DNA of 61,550 nucleotides from Palsa-883 sp035486355 (GTDB taxonomy: Bacteria > Pseudomonadota > Alphaproteobacteria > Acetobacterales > Acetobacteraceae): NCBI GenBank assembly GCA_035486355.1, contig DATHNE010000057.1, forward strand, positions 1-61,550, written 5' to 3'. Made by a program: the position numbers and the translations under genes. Below the pieces are notes generated by a model. It did no database searches. It saw nothing but the letters and a program-made list of their open reading frames with translations, and was not told where the DNA came from. Below are positions 1-8,460 of the stretch, piece by piece (position 1 is the stretch's first letter; each line of letters starts with the position of its first letter).

Positions 1-187
1 CAATCAGGCCGGCGGAGACGAGGCCGCGCAAGTGAAACGCCAACGTCGAGGCCGGCACGCCGAGATGGGACTGTAATTCGCCGATGGCGAGGCCCTCGCG
101 GCCTGCTCGGACGAGCAGGCGGACGATCTGCAGGCGGGTGGTGTTGCCCAGCTCAGCCAGGCCGCGTGCTGCGGTATCGATGTCCAT
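1..187 (-). CDS. ArsR-family winged-helix transcriptional repressor (3' end cut by window)
   Basis: The leftward reading frame starts at the ATG at 187 and runs off the window edge after about 62 residues. It shows the ArsR/SmtB helix-turn-helix: an N-terminal helix with LAELGNTTRLQIVRLL, then IGELQSHLGVPASTLAFHLR as the recognition region and the start of the wing. Such proteins usually dissociate from DNA on binding a metalloid or metal. The metal-binding half lies outside the window, so the ligand is not visible. Its place just downstream of arsenite oxidase makes arsenic response a reasonable inference. The 113 bases between it and aioA carry no recognised gene. Confidence 0.8.
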   Translation of the reverse strand, partial: MDIDTAARGLAELGNTTRLQIVRLLVRAGREGLAIGELQSHLGVPASTLAFHLRGLVSAGLI

Positions 188-300
188 GCCACGACATATG
201 ACATGGGGCCTAGGCAATTACAACTACAAACCTGGTTTAATAGCGCTTGACGCGTGGCCTGCTCGAGCCGCGCAGCCGGTGGGCGGTGTGCGCCCGGGCG

Positions 301-2766
301 TCAGCTCGCGACCTTGTACTCCTCCGTCTTGAACGACAGGTGGTGTGTGGCCGCCGGCGCGTCGGCCAGCTTGCGGATGTCGCCCCAGGTCTGTTTGTAG
401 TTCGGGATGATCAGCTCGTTCACGCCCTTGCTGACAGTGTTGCCAACCGCGCCCGTGGGATAGGCGAATAGCATAAAGGTCTGGTTGCGCCGGGCAGATG
501 GCGTCGGCCAGACCATCGCCTGGGTGCTGCCGTTGTCGTTGTAGATCTCGACGAGATCGCCGGGGTTCAGTTTCAGCTCGGCAACGTCCTGCGGATTCAT
601 CTGGATGTAGGCAAACGGGAACCGGTCCCAGACAAAGTCGTTGTGCTGATCGAGATAGACTGATTGCCAGACCTGATTCGCACGGCCGTTGTTGATCAGG
701 AAACGGAACTTGTCCTTTTCAGCCTGCTTGCCGGGTGCTTGCAGCCCGCGCCACTGCGCGGAGGCAAATTTTGCCTTGCCGTCCGGCGTCTTGAACTTAC
801 CGTCGGTGAACAGCCGCTTGGTGCCGACGATCTTGCCATCCTCAAATCCAACGGCCGGTTCCTGGAAGCCATTGGTTCCCATGGCGCGCAGGCGCTCATA
901 GGTCACGTATTTCCCGCCGTCCGCGTTCTTGTTGTAGCCGTCCATGAACGCGTCTTCTTCGGTCTTCCAGTCGTACCCCTTGAACTTGTCGGCAACCGCG
1001 GGCTTGCCGGCGGCGCGCCAGCCTCGCTCCAGCGCCTGTGCGATTTTGGCGACGATGAGCGAATCCGGCAGTGCGCTGCCCGGTGGATCCATGTAGCGCT
1101 CGGTCAGCCGCATCCGCCGCTCGCCGTTCATGCTGGTGAGGTTTGCTTCGCCCGAGGTGGCCGCAGCCAGCACCACATGCGCGGAGCCGCTGATCTGGCT
1201 CGGCACGATATCGACATCGACGACGAACAGGCCGCCCTGGCTGATGGCTTCCATGATTGCCGCGACCTGGCCCGCCCGGTTGCCGGCCGGCACCGAGTCC
1301 ATCGCGGCTTTCACGAGATCGGTGCGGCGCTTGTAGACGCGCTTGAACTCCGTTGCATTCAACGTGGTCTTGAAGTGATCGCAGCCCCAGATGTGATGCA
1401 CGCCGCCCTTGCCGCCGATCAAAAGCTGGTCGATGTAGGGCGCGGGCTTTCCGCCGGGATAGTCCGGGCGCACATAGCCTTCCTGGTGCCCACCCATCCG
1501 CACGCAGCCGCCGCCCGAACGCCCGACATTGCCAGTCGCGAGCGCGATGTTCACAAGCGCCTGGTTGGTGCGATAGTTGTCGTTGCCCCAGATCAAGCCC
1601 TTCTCGTAGGCGAACATCGTCCGCCGCCGCGCGCCACCCTGCTTTGACTGCGCGATCCATTCGGCCGCCTTGCTGATGTCCTCGGGCTTTAGGCCAGTGA
1701 TCTGCGCGGCCTGTTCGATAGTGGTATGGTTCGCTTTGACCGCGGCGTCGTACCCCGCGGTGCTAGCGCCGATGAATGCATGATCGACCCAGCCCTTCGC
1801 AGCTACCTCGGTGAACAAAGCATTGAACAGCGCGAGATCTGTCCCGGGGTTGATAGCGAGATGCAAGACGTTGGCAGTACCGGCCTCCGCTTCAGCGGCG
1901 GCGATGGTTGGCGTCCGTCGCGGATCAACAAAGATGATCTTGGCCGGCCCGATCGGCTCGGTGCCAAACTCTGCCTTCTTTTTGTCGGCGGTCGCGCCGC
2001 GCAGGTTCGGCACCCAGTGGTTCAGAAAGTAATTGGTCTGGGTCTCCAACGAGTTGCATCCCACCGCCATGATCGTGTCGGCGAGCTCGGCGTCTTCGTA
2101 ACAATTATTCAGTTCGCCGACGCCCATGTCGCGCGTGCCGTGTACTTCGCTGTTGTAAGCTGGGCGATTGTGGATGCGGATGTTCTTGATCTTCATGCTC
2201 TCGAAATAGAGCTTGCCGGTCGCCCAGGTGTTTTCATAGCCGCCACCGGCGCCACCATGATCGTAGGCCGAGACGATCAAACCGTCCTCGCCCTGGGTTT
2301 CGACTACGCGCTGCGTCACCTCGGCGACCAGATCGATCGCGTCGTCCCAGGCGGTCGGAGTCAACGTGCCGTAGCGCCAGACCAGCGGTTCGGTCAGCCG
2401 TTCAGGCTGCGTGCCGGTGACGGTCGAATACGAAAGCTCCGCGATTTTCGCGCCGCGCGTCGAGCCAAGTCCCGAGTTCACCACGCAGTCGTGGTCGGGC
2501 ATGACGACAAGATTTACGTCGCGCCCGTTCTGCTTGACGATGTTGTACATCGACGGGCTGAACCACGCGGTCGCCATAGGACCTTGCTGCTTGGAGAGGT
2601 CGGTGTTGAAAGCGTTCTGTCCCGGTTGCATGCCGCCCTGGCGGTCGACCGGCCAGGACAGGGCGTGATAGCCGCAACCGACGATGCAAAAATGACAGAC
2701 GACGTTGTGCACTTGCGCGTCCTTGGGCGGGATCGGCAGGCGGTCGATGTTGCGCTTATAGGCCAT
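301..2766 (-). CDS. aioA: Arsenite oxidase large (molybdopterin) subunit
   Basis: An 821-residue protein of full family length. The N-terminus has the 3Fe-4S motif C24-x2-C27-x3-C31 (VCHFCIVGCG), with a serine near 102 where related Moco enzymes have a fourth cysteine; this is characteristic of AioA. The remainder is a DMSO-reductase-family bis-MGD fold. Together with AioB it oxidises arsenite to arsenate in the periplasm and passes electrons to a cytochrome c or cupredoxin. It has no signal peptide and would be co-exported on the Tat signal of AioB. The start ATG lies 10 bases after the aioB stop, so the two form one operon in the usual aioB-aioA order. No aioXSR regulators or dedicated cytochrome c are visible here. 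Confidence 0.97.
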   Translation of the reverse strand: MAYKRNIDRLPIPPKDAQVHNVVCHFCIVGCGYHALSWPVDRQGGMQPGQNAFNTDLSKQQGPMATAWFSPSMYNIVKQNGRDVNLVVMPDHDCVVNSGLGSTRGAKIAELSYSTVTGTQPERLTEPLVWRYGTLTPTAWDDAIDLVAEVTQRVVETQGEDGLIVSAYDHGGAGGGYENTWATGKLYFESMKIKNIRIHNRPAYNSEVHGTRDMGVGELNNCYEDAELADTIMAVGCNSLETQTNYFLNHWVPNLRGATADKKKAEFGTEPIGPAKIIFVDPRRTPTIAAAEAEAGTANVLHLAINPGTDLALFNALFTEVAAKGWVDHAFIGASTAGYDAAVKANHTTIEQAAQITGLKPEDISKAAEWIAQSKQGGARRRTMFAYEKGLIWGNDNYRTNQALVNIALATGNVGRSGGGCVRMGGHQEGYVRPDYPGGKPAPYIDQLLIGGKGGVHHIWGCDHFKTTLNATEFKRVYKRRTDLVKAAMDSVPAGNRAGQVAAIMEAISQGGLFVVDVDIVPSQISGSAHVVLAAATSGEANLTSMNGERRMRLTERYMDPPGSALPDSLIVAKIAQALERGWRAAGKPAVADKFKGYDWKTEEDAFMDGYNKNADGGKYVTYERLRAMGTNGFQEPAVGFEDGKIVGTKRLFTDGKFKTPDGKAKFASAQWRGLQAPGKQAEKDKFRFLINNGRANQVWQSVYLDQHNDFVWDRFPFAYIQMNPQDVAELKLNPGDLVEIYNDNGSTQAMVWPTPSARRNQTFMLFAYPTGAVGNTVSKGVNELIIPNYKQTWGDIRKLADAPAATHHLSFKTEEYKVAS

Positions 2767-2776
2767 GGTGCGCCCC

Positions 2777-3307
2777 CTATGCCGTCAGGACGTTGGAGAG
2801 ACGGCCGTAAATCAGCTCGTCGACCGCGACGGCGTAAATGTCGCCCTTCGGATCCACGACGAGACGGAATTGCGGCAGATTTTGCGTGGCGTGTCCGAAG
2901 ATCTGCAGGCCACCCTTTTCCACATCGAAGCGGCCGTAATGACCCGGACAGCTCAGTGACTTGTCGCCCGCGCTGTATGACAGCGGGAACCCTTTGTGGG
3001 GACAGAGCGTGCTGAAGGCGACGATATCGCCGTCGGGTCCCACGCCGCCCTCGACGCGGCGCCCCAGCTTCAGGAGTACGCCCGGGCTGTCCGCGTCGGG
3101 ATAGGCGACGTCGATTGGCACGTCGGCTTTGAGTTCGCTGATATTGGCGAGCTTGTTCGTCGGATAGTTGACGAGCGCCGGGGACGGAGCGGCCCGCGCC
3201 GCCATCGTCGGAACTGCTGCGGTGGCGACCGCACCGGCGGCGACCACGGCCGATCTCGCGAAGAACGCCCGCCGGCCCGCATCCACGAGCTTGTCACACC
3301 GCGTCAT
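2777..3307 (-). CDS. aioB: Arsenite oxidase small subunit, Tat-exported Rieske protein
   Basis: 176 residues. The N-terminus carries a twin-arginine signal (GRRAFFARSAVVAAGA, then an AxA-type cleavage region near residue 40). The Rieske 2Fe-2S ligands are C102-x-H104 (CPHKGF) and C120-x2-H123 (CPGHYG). The two positions that form a disulfide in the Alcaligenes faecalis enzyme are F107 and G122 here, the arrangement known from the Rhizobium NT-26 enzyme. It receives electrons from the AioA 3Fe-4S cluster and hands them to the periplasmic acceptor. It is the first gene of the aioBA operon; the promoter should lie in the 3308-3500 region. I found no convincing sigma-54 site there. Confidence 0.95.
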   Translation of the reverse strand: MTRCDKLVDAGRRAFFARSAVVAAGAVATAAVPTMAARAAPSPALVNYPTNKLANISELKADVPIDVAYPDADSPGVLLKLGRRVEGGVGPDGDIVAFSTLCPHKGFPLSYSAGDKSLSCPGHYGRFDVEKGGLQIFGHATQNLPQFRLVVDPKGDIYAVAVDELIYGRLSNVLTA

Positions 3308-3520
3308 CAGCGCCTCCCTCCGGTATTTCTATGCTTCCAGTTTTATTGGGTGGCACCGTAACGCATATCGAACAACGGCGACAAGCGTAGTTTCGAAGAT
3401 TCTAGACCTATGGAATCGATCAGTGGGCCCTCGGTTCTAACGGCCGAGACACAGGCCTCCGGCGCGGCGCTTTTGCCGCTGGCGACTTGCCGAACGCTCG
3501 GTCCGGCTCAAATGCAGGCA

Positions 3521-4082
3521 TTACGGCGCCGCTGGCGCATCCGATCGGACAACGGCCGGGCGCACATTCGGCGACGGCAACAGGAACAGCACTAGAAACG
3601 ATGCAGCCGTGAGCGCGCCCGACAGCAGCAGCGCGTCGTACGGCCCAGCGCGGTCAAACGCCAAGCCGAAGAGGAGCGGCGCGCCGCCTTGGAGAATCCG
3701 CGCGGGCGCCGCAGGGAGTCCGGTGGGCAGCCCACAGCCGGCAGAGCCGAACATGGCGAGCGGTAGCGTGCCGCGCGATTGTCAGCAGTCCGTTGCCGCT
3801 GCCGTGCAGGATGGTGAAGTGAAATGCGGCCGGAGCGCCCATCAGTGCAAGCAAAGCCGTCGCGATGGGATGCCGGCCGGTCGCCAACCTGGGGGAGACG
3901 AGCGGCGATACCCGGCGCAGCAGTCTGACTTCGATGAGACGCGCGCCGACCTGGGCAGGCCCGATCAGGGCTCCCGCGGCAATCGCTTCCGCGGGCGTCG
4001 CGCCGAGTGCTTCGAGAAGGCGGGGTAAGTGCGGCGCCATGGTGGTCGAGACGAACCAGCCGCCCGCGAAGATGGCCGTTTT
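3521..4082 (-). pseudogene. MFS transporter remnant, N-terminally truncated and frameshifted
   Basis: Two adjacent leftward frames together spell the C-terminal half of a major facilitator transporter. One (about 4082 to 3785) contains FVSTTMAPHLPRLLEALG and ALIGPAQVGARLIE; the other (about 3780 to 3521) contains AMFGSAGCGLPTG, ARILQGGAPLLFGL and a last hydrophobic helix. The join GLLTIAR / GTLPLAMFG needs a one- or two-base frame change near 3785. The N-terminal half of the family is absent. This MFS type often sits in arsenic gene islands, which fits the neighbouring aioBA. It is almost certainly non-functional, unless the frame change is a sequencing error and the missing half lies elsewhere. 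Confidence 0.75.
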
Positions 4083-4171
4083 CGGCCGCAGATTTCGGAG
4101 CGTCCGCTGCCGGGGGCGCAACCTGATTGACCGGATGTCCGCCTTGGGCGCGTAGCCTCCGCAAGGCGTGA

Positions 4172-5332
4172 TCACGTGCCGGCCCCGCCCCATAGCCGGC
4201 GCGACGCGATGCGCGCGCCCTCGGCGGCGGCGGCGAGCTTCACCCAGACGATCTCCTCCGCCACATATTCGCGACCCGCGAACGTGCCAAAGCCGCAATC
4301 CGTTCCGGCGATTACCCGTTCGCGGTCGGCGACCAGAGACACGGCTTCCGTCAGTCGCCGCGCGACAAGTTCCGGGTGCTCGACGAAATTCGTTGTGGTA
4401 TCGAGAACGCCTGGCATCAACAGCATATGCGCGGGCAGGGGGTTGGTGCGCAGGGCTTGGTATTCATGCTGGTGCCTTGGATTGGCGAACTCGATCGACA
4501 GTGCGCCAACATTGGCACGGTACAGCGCCGGCAGGATGGCGGCCATCGCGATATCGTAGATATGTGGCCCATCATTGTTGCCCCAGCAGACATGCAGCCG
4601 AATGCGGTCGCGCGGAATGCCCTCGATGCCTAGATTGATCGCCGCGACATGCAGTTCGAGCTGGCGGAGGAAGTCAGCATCATTCAAACCGTTGAAGAAC
4701 CGATGCCGCTCCATCGCCAGGTCGGGCGCGTCGATCTGCAGGATCAGCCCGGCATCGTGAATGGCCCGATACTCGTTGGAGAGCGCTTTCGCGAGGGCCA
4801 TCAGATAGGCCTCATGGCTGTCGTAATGCTGGTTGAGCATCGTCGTGGCGACGATGCCCGGCGATGGCGCCGTCATGAAACATTCGCTGAAGCGGCCGCC
4901 CATGCGCTTGAGCCGAGCGGCGTCTGCCTTGATCGGGGCGCTGTTGACATACCGCACCTCTGAGATCGCGGCTGGCGCGTTCATGGCGCGCGCCATCTGC
5001 GGAAATCGTGCGGCCGCCTGCCGGACATAGCTGGGGAATTCAAGCTGGTCCCGCGCTGGCGGACGTTTCGACTCGCCGCCGAAGCCGCACAGGCAGCGCG
5101 GCACATAGGTCTGAAAACCAACGCGCGACTGTTCGCCATCGTTGCCCACGTCAACACCGGCTTCGACCTGTTTGCCGATCACCTGCGCGGTTGCCGTCTC
5201 CACCTCGCTTGCCAGCTCAAGGGGATCGATTGTCTCGCCGGCTCCCTGGCGGATCAACAGGTCGGTCAATCGTTCCGCGCGTGGCAGACTGCCGACATGA
5301 CTGACCAGGATGCGTTCGGTGCTCATCAACAT
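4172..5332 (-). CDS. Cobalamin-independent methionine synthase-like (MetE C-terminal domain) protein
   Basis: 386 residues, the length of stand-alone MetE C-terminal/UROD-like barrel proteins, about half of true MetE. The zinc site is intact: H247 and C249 (LHVCWGNNDGPH), E281 (LSIEFANPRHQHE) and C346 (GTDCGFGT). Such proteins move alkyl groups to or from thiols, for example homocysteine or coenzyme M, but many homologues have unknown substrates. The N-terminal MetE domain that binds folate is missing, so ordinary methionine synthesis from methyl-tetrahydrofolate is unlikely. The start at 5332 has an AGGA eight bases upstream. It lies downstream of, and on the same strand as, four catabolic enzymes, though a 372-base gap separates it. 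Confidence 0.85.
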   Translation of the reverse strand: MLMSTERILVSHVGSLPRAERLTDLLIRQGAGETIDPLELASEVETATAQVIGKQVEAGVDVGNDGEQSRVGFQTYVPRCLCGFGGESKRPPARDQLEFPSYVRQAAARFPQMARAMNAPAAISEVRYVNSAPIKADAARLKRMGGRFSECFMTAPSPGIVATTMLNQHYDSHEAYLMALAKALSNEYRAIHDAGLILQIDAPDLAMERHRFFNGLNDADFLRQLELHVAAINLGIEGIPRDRIRLHVCWGNNDGPHIYDIAMAAILPALYRANVGALSIEFANPRHQHEYQALRTNPLPAHMLLMPGVLDTTTNFVEHPELVARRLTEAVSLVADRERVIAGTDCGFGTFAGREYVAEEIVWVKLAAAAEGARIASRRLWGGAGT

Positions 5333-5704
5333 GCGCGTTTTCCTGCTGCGTTGGACGGAGGAGAATCATGCAGCAAGTCATTGCGCGCAAGCAAACGGGG
5401 CGGGCTCATGGTCCCTGGTCATTTCGCGTGGCGGGCTGCCGTTGGCCAGTGGCGTTCCGCCCGCCTCGATCTTACCGCGGGTCGTCCGGCGGAGGTGACG
5501 TTCTATCGCAGGAAGGATCCTCCAGCACTGAAGGCCCGGCGCATCAACCGCGTGCGTGCCTTTCTGAAGGCGCATCCACCAATAACAACTCTCCGCCAGG
5601 ATACGTGGGGCGTTGGACGCCAGCCGGTTGTTCATCTGCTCCGCGGCCGCGACCGCGCTCCGTGCGAGCGCGGATCGAGGTCTTCGGAGACGATGACGCC
5701 ATCC
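5333..5704. other. Intergenic stretch without recognisable gene
   Basis: These 372 bases separate the MetE-like gene from the aldolase gene. Short open frames are present on both strands, but none has a convincing ribosome binding site, codon pattern or familiar motif. A promoter for the MetE-like gene may lie here. No clear hairpin terminator is visible. Confidence 0.4.
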
Positions 5705-6472
5705 TCAGGCTGCTTTGGACTTGAGTTCGTCGAGCTGCATCCGTGCGCCGGCGACCATGCACGACAGATCGGACGTCAGCATCACCATGTCAAAGCCGCG
5801 CTTCACCGCGCCCGCCGCGAACGCCGCGCCGGCGCAGTGCATGACGCACTTGATGCCGTGCTTATGCGCTGTCTCGCGGATCTTGTCACAGGTGGCGAGA
5901 TGGAGTGGATCAGGGTTATCGCCGCGCGGGGCCAGACCCAGTGCGAACGACAGGTCGGCGGGCCCGATGTAGACGGCGTCGAGACCGGGCGTGGCGCAGA
6001 TGGCGTCGAGGTTGGCGATGCCCTCCTTCGTCTCGATCATCGCCATGACGACGATCTCGTCGTTGGCCGTTGCCTGGTAGTCGGCGCCGCCGTAGTGCAC
6101 AGCGCGTACGGGCCCCGATGAGCGCATGCCGACGGGCGGATAGCGGCACGCTGCGACCGCCTTCGCGGCTTCCGCGGCGGTATTGACCAGCGGCACGATG
6201 ATGCACATCGCGCCGAGGTCCAGGGCCTTCATGATGGTCGCGGGCTCGTTCCACGCAACCCGCACGACCGGGACCGTGTCGGTCTGCGAGATCGCCTGCA
6301 GCATAGGTAGGACGTCTTTCATTTCAGCAGTGCCGTGCTGCAAGTCGACGCACAAGGCATCGAAGCCCTGACGCGCCATGACCTCGGCCGTGAACCCGTG
6401 GGATACGGAGAGCCAACCCAGCGTCGCGCATTGCCCGGCACGCCACATCTGCTTGATCTTATTCGGTCGCAT
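5705..6472 (-). CDS. HpcH/HpaI-family aldolase
   Basis: 255 residues, started at the ATG at 6472 because GGAGGTGGG precedes it at good spacing; an upstream in-frame ATG has no such site. It matches class II pyruvate-dependent aldolases of the HpaI type. The catalytic His is H46 (VDLQHGTAE), the oxyanion Arg is R71 (VVRV), and the metal ligands are E147 (MIETKEG) and D173 (IGPADLSFALG). The numbering is almost identical to E. coli HpaI. It should cleave a 2-keto-4-hydroxy acid to pyruvate plus an aldehyde. It belongs to a leftward run with the hydroxyacid dehydrogenase, amidohydrolase and SDR; the natural substrate cannot be named. Confidence 0.93.
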   Translation of the reverse strand: MRPNKIKQMWRAGQCATLGWLSVSHGFTAEVMARQGFDALCVDLQHGTAEMKDVLPMLQAISQTDTVPVVRVAWNEPATIMKALDLGAMCIIVPLVNTAAEAAKAVAACRYPPVGMRSSGPVRAVHYGGADYQATANDEIVVMAMIETKEGIANLDAICATPGLDAVYIGPADLSFALGLAPRGDNPDPLHLATCDKIRETAHKHGIKCVMHCAGAAFAAGAVKRGFDMVMLTSDLSCMVAGARMQLDELKSKAA

Positions 6473-6582
6473 CGTCCCACCTCCGGCGTTGTTGATTGAT
6501 CCCACGATCGGATCGGTCACTTTCAAACGGAAACCACCGTCTGAGGCAAGGGCCACGCCACCCCAGCACCAGGCAAGTGGCG

Positions 6583-7518
6583 CTAGTATCCCATCGCAAT
6601 ATCGACTTCCTGTAACAGTCGCCCGCCGGCCTCGACGCTGCGGATATTCGCTGCGATCTCAGTCACGAGTTGCGCAACGGTCGGCCGCCGCGCCACGTGC
6701 GGCATCACAGTCACCTGGGGATGCAGCCAAAGCGGGCTGGTGGGCGGCAGGGGCTCAGGCCACAGCGCATCCAACGCGGCATACGACAACTGTCCTGCAT
6801 CGAGCGCTTCGATCAGATCCGCGTCGACCACATGCTTGCCGCGGCCGACATTCACCAACATCGCCCCGCGGGGCATCATGGCAAACGTGCGCGCGCAAAA
6901 CAGGCCCTCGGTCGCCTTCGTCAGCGGCAACAGGCAGACCGCGATGTCGGTCTGATGGAGGAATGACTCAAGTTGGCCGGGGCCGTGATAGATCGGCACA
7001 TCAGCTTCGTGTCTCGGGTTGCGAACCCAGGCCGAGACCTTGAACCCGAGCGATTTCAACACGAGCGCGGGCGCCTTCGCCATCATGCCGAAGCCGAGGA
7101 ACCCGACACGCCTTTGCTCGGGCCGCACGATCGTTGTGCGGCGCCACTCCCGATTGGCCTGAGCCGCCTGATATCCCGGCATGTCACGATGCAAGCGCAG
7201 CACATGCATGACGACATATTCCGTCATCATCGGATCGCCGCCCGGCGGCTCGATCTTGCATAGCGGGGTGTTCGGCAGCTTCGGATGATCGACAAAGGAC
7301 TCGACCCCGGCAGCGCGGCTGAACATGGCTTTCAAATTCGGAAAAACGGGGAGCAAATCAAAATCCGGATGCATGAAGGCGAGATATTCGATGTCCGCTA
7401 ATCTTCCCGCGTCAGGCCAAATGCGGATCTCCAGATCGGGAAGTTGTTCCCCGAATGTGTCGCGCCAGGCCTTGGCGTTGCCGATATGTTTGTCGAGATC
7501 AACGATGAGCAGCGCCAT
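6583..7518 (-). CDS. D-2-hydroxyacid dehydrogenase, glyoxylate/hydroxypyruvate reductase A type
   Basis: 311 residues, similar to GhrA. The Rossmann region is GFLGFGMMAKAPALVLKSLG. The last glycine of the usual GxGxxG is alanine here, an unusual change. Catalytic residues are visible: Arg in NVGRGKHV, Glu in WPEPLPPTSPLW and His in VMPHVARR. The family reduces glyoxylate, hydroxypyruvate or other 2-keto acids with NAD(P)H. In this cluster it could act on the keto acid made or consumed by the adjacent aldolase. It sits 57 bases after the amidohydrolase and 110 before the aldolase, consistent with one transcript. Confidence 0.9.
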   Translation of the reverse strand: MALLIVDLDKHIGNAKAWRDTFGEQLPDLEIRIWPDAGRLADIEYLAFMHPDFDLLPVFPNLKAMFSRAAGVESFVDHPKLPNTPLCKIEPPGGDPMMTEYVVMHVLRLHRDMPGYQAAQANREWRRTTIVRPEQRRVGFLGFGMMAKAPALVLKSLGFKVSAWVRNPRHEADVPIYHGPGQLESFLHQTDIAVCLLPLTKATEGLFCARTFAMMPRGAMLVNVGRGKHVVDADLIEALDAGQLSYAALDALWPEPLPPTSPLWLHPQVTVMPHVARRPTVAQLVTEIAANIRSVEAGGRLLQEVDIAMGY

Positions 7519-7575
7519 GATCGGCCCCTGAGCTGTGCGGTCATTGTTGTAAGTGGCTGGTTCGTCGCGGTCGCG

Positions 7576-8403
7576 TTACCATTTGTAGACTTTTTGCAAC
7601 GTTCCGCCCATGAGCGCCACCTTGTCGCTCTCGGACAGGCGTTTCGTGTCGCGGAACGGCGCGACGCCCTGCTCATAGGTCAGCATGCCGATCGTCCGCG
7701 TCCAGTCGGTGCCCCACATGCAACGATCCAGTCCGAACGCATCGATGACCCGCAGCACCGGCTCCCAGATGTCGTCGTACGGGAATGGACGCTGCGACAT
7801 GGTGCAGGCGCCGCTGATCTTCACCCTGACGTTCGCGTATTGGGCCAAGGCGAGCAGCTTCGGCAGATCGGCCCAGACGTCGGCGGCAACCGGTGGATGA
7901 GCGGGTTGCAGCAGGCCGAGATGGTCGATCACGATGACCGTATCGGGGTGTCGCTGGATGTGCGGCAGGCCTTTGTTCAGGATGCCCCAGCAAAGCAAAT
8001 TGACCGGCAGACCATATTTGGCGGCGGCGGCGAAAGCGCGGTTCAGGCCGGGGTGGTCGGCGTCCATCGGCAGGCCGTCGCGCATGCGGATGCGAATGCC
8101 ACGTGCGCCTTGCGTCGCCGCCCAGCTCGCCACCACGTCGTCAATCGCCGGGTCGGTCGCGTCGACCGGCGTCACGATCCGGAATTTGTCCGGGTAGGTG
8201 TTGTAGACCTCGATCGCGTAGCTTGGATCGTATTCGTAGGCGCTGAACGACGACACCATGATCGCGCCGTCGACGCCGACACTGTTCATGGCAGCGACCA
8301 TTTCCTCGCCCGTGGCGGAGTCGAGTCCGTGCGAGGGACCGGCCCACCGCCGGCCGGGATGATTTCGATCGAAGGGATGGACCTGAACGTCGATCACTGG
8401 CAT
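7576..8403 (-). CDS. Amidohydrolase-family metal-dependent hydrolase or decarboxylase
   Basis: 275 residues of the PF04909 (amidohydrolase 2) TIM-barrel type. Visible motifs are IDVQVHPF at the N-terminus, where the first His of the usual HxH is Gln7, then VIDHLGLLQPAH and the terminal CMWGTDWTR with the conserved Asp. Members hydrolyse lactones or decarboxylate aromatic or carboxymuconate-type acids. The Q-x-H variant occurs in lactonase-like members, so lactone hydrolysis is my preferred guess. It lies between the SDR (57 bases upstream) and the hydroxyacid dehydrogenase (57 bases downstream) on the same strand. Confidence 0.85.
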   Translation of the reverse strand: MPVIDVQVHPFDRNHPGRRWAGPSHGLDSATGEEMVAAMNSVGVDGAIMVSSFSAYEYDPSYAIEVYNTYPDKFRIVTPVDATDPAIDDVVASWAATQGARGIRIRMRDGLPMDADHPGLNRAFAAAAKYGLPVNLLCWGILNKGLPHIQRHPDTVIVIDHLGLLQPAHPPVAADVWADLPKLLALAQYANVRVKISGACTMSQRPFPYDDIWEPVLRVIDAFGLDRCMWGTDWTRTIGMLTYEQGVAPFRDTKRLSESDKVALMGGTLQKVYKW

Positions 8404-8460
8404 CGCTGTTCTCCTGTCTGTGCACCGGTCGCTGCCAACGGGACAATGTACGAGTGCAGC

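Noticed and set aside
1726..3015. 429-codon open frame on the plus strand
   Set aside because: It is fully antisense to aioA/aioB, shows no family motif and is explained by the GC-rich codon pattern of the real genes.
3340..3370. Possible sigma-54 promoter TGGCAC near the aioB start
   Set aside because: On the plus strand the downstream GC is one base out of register, and the orientation points away from aioB.
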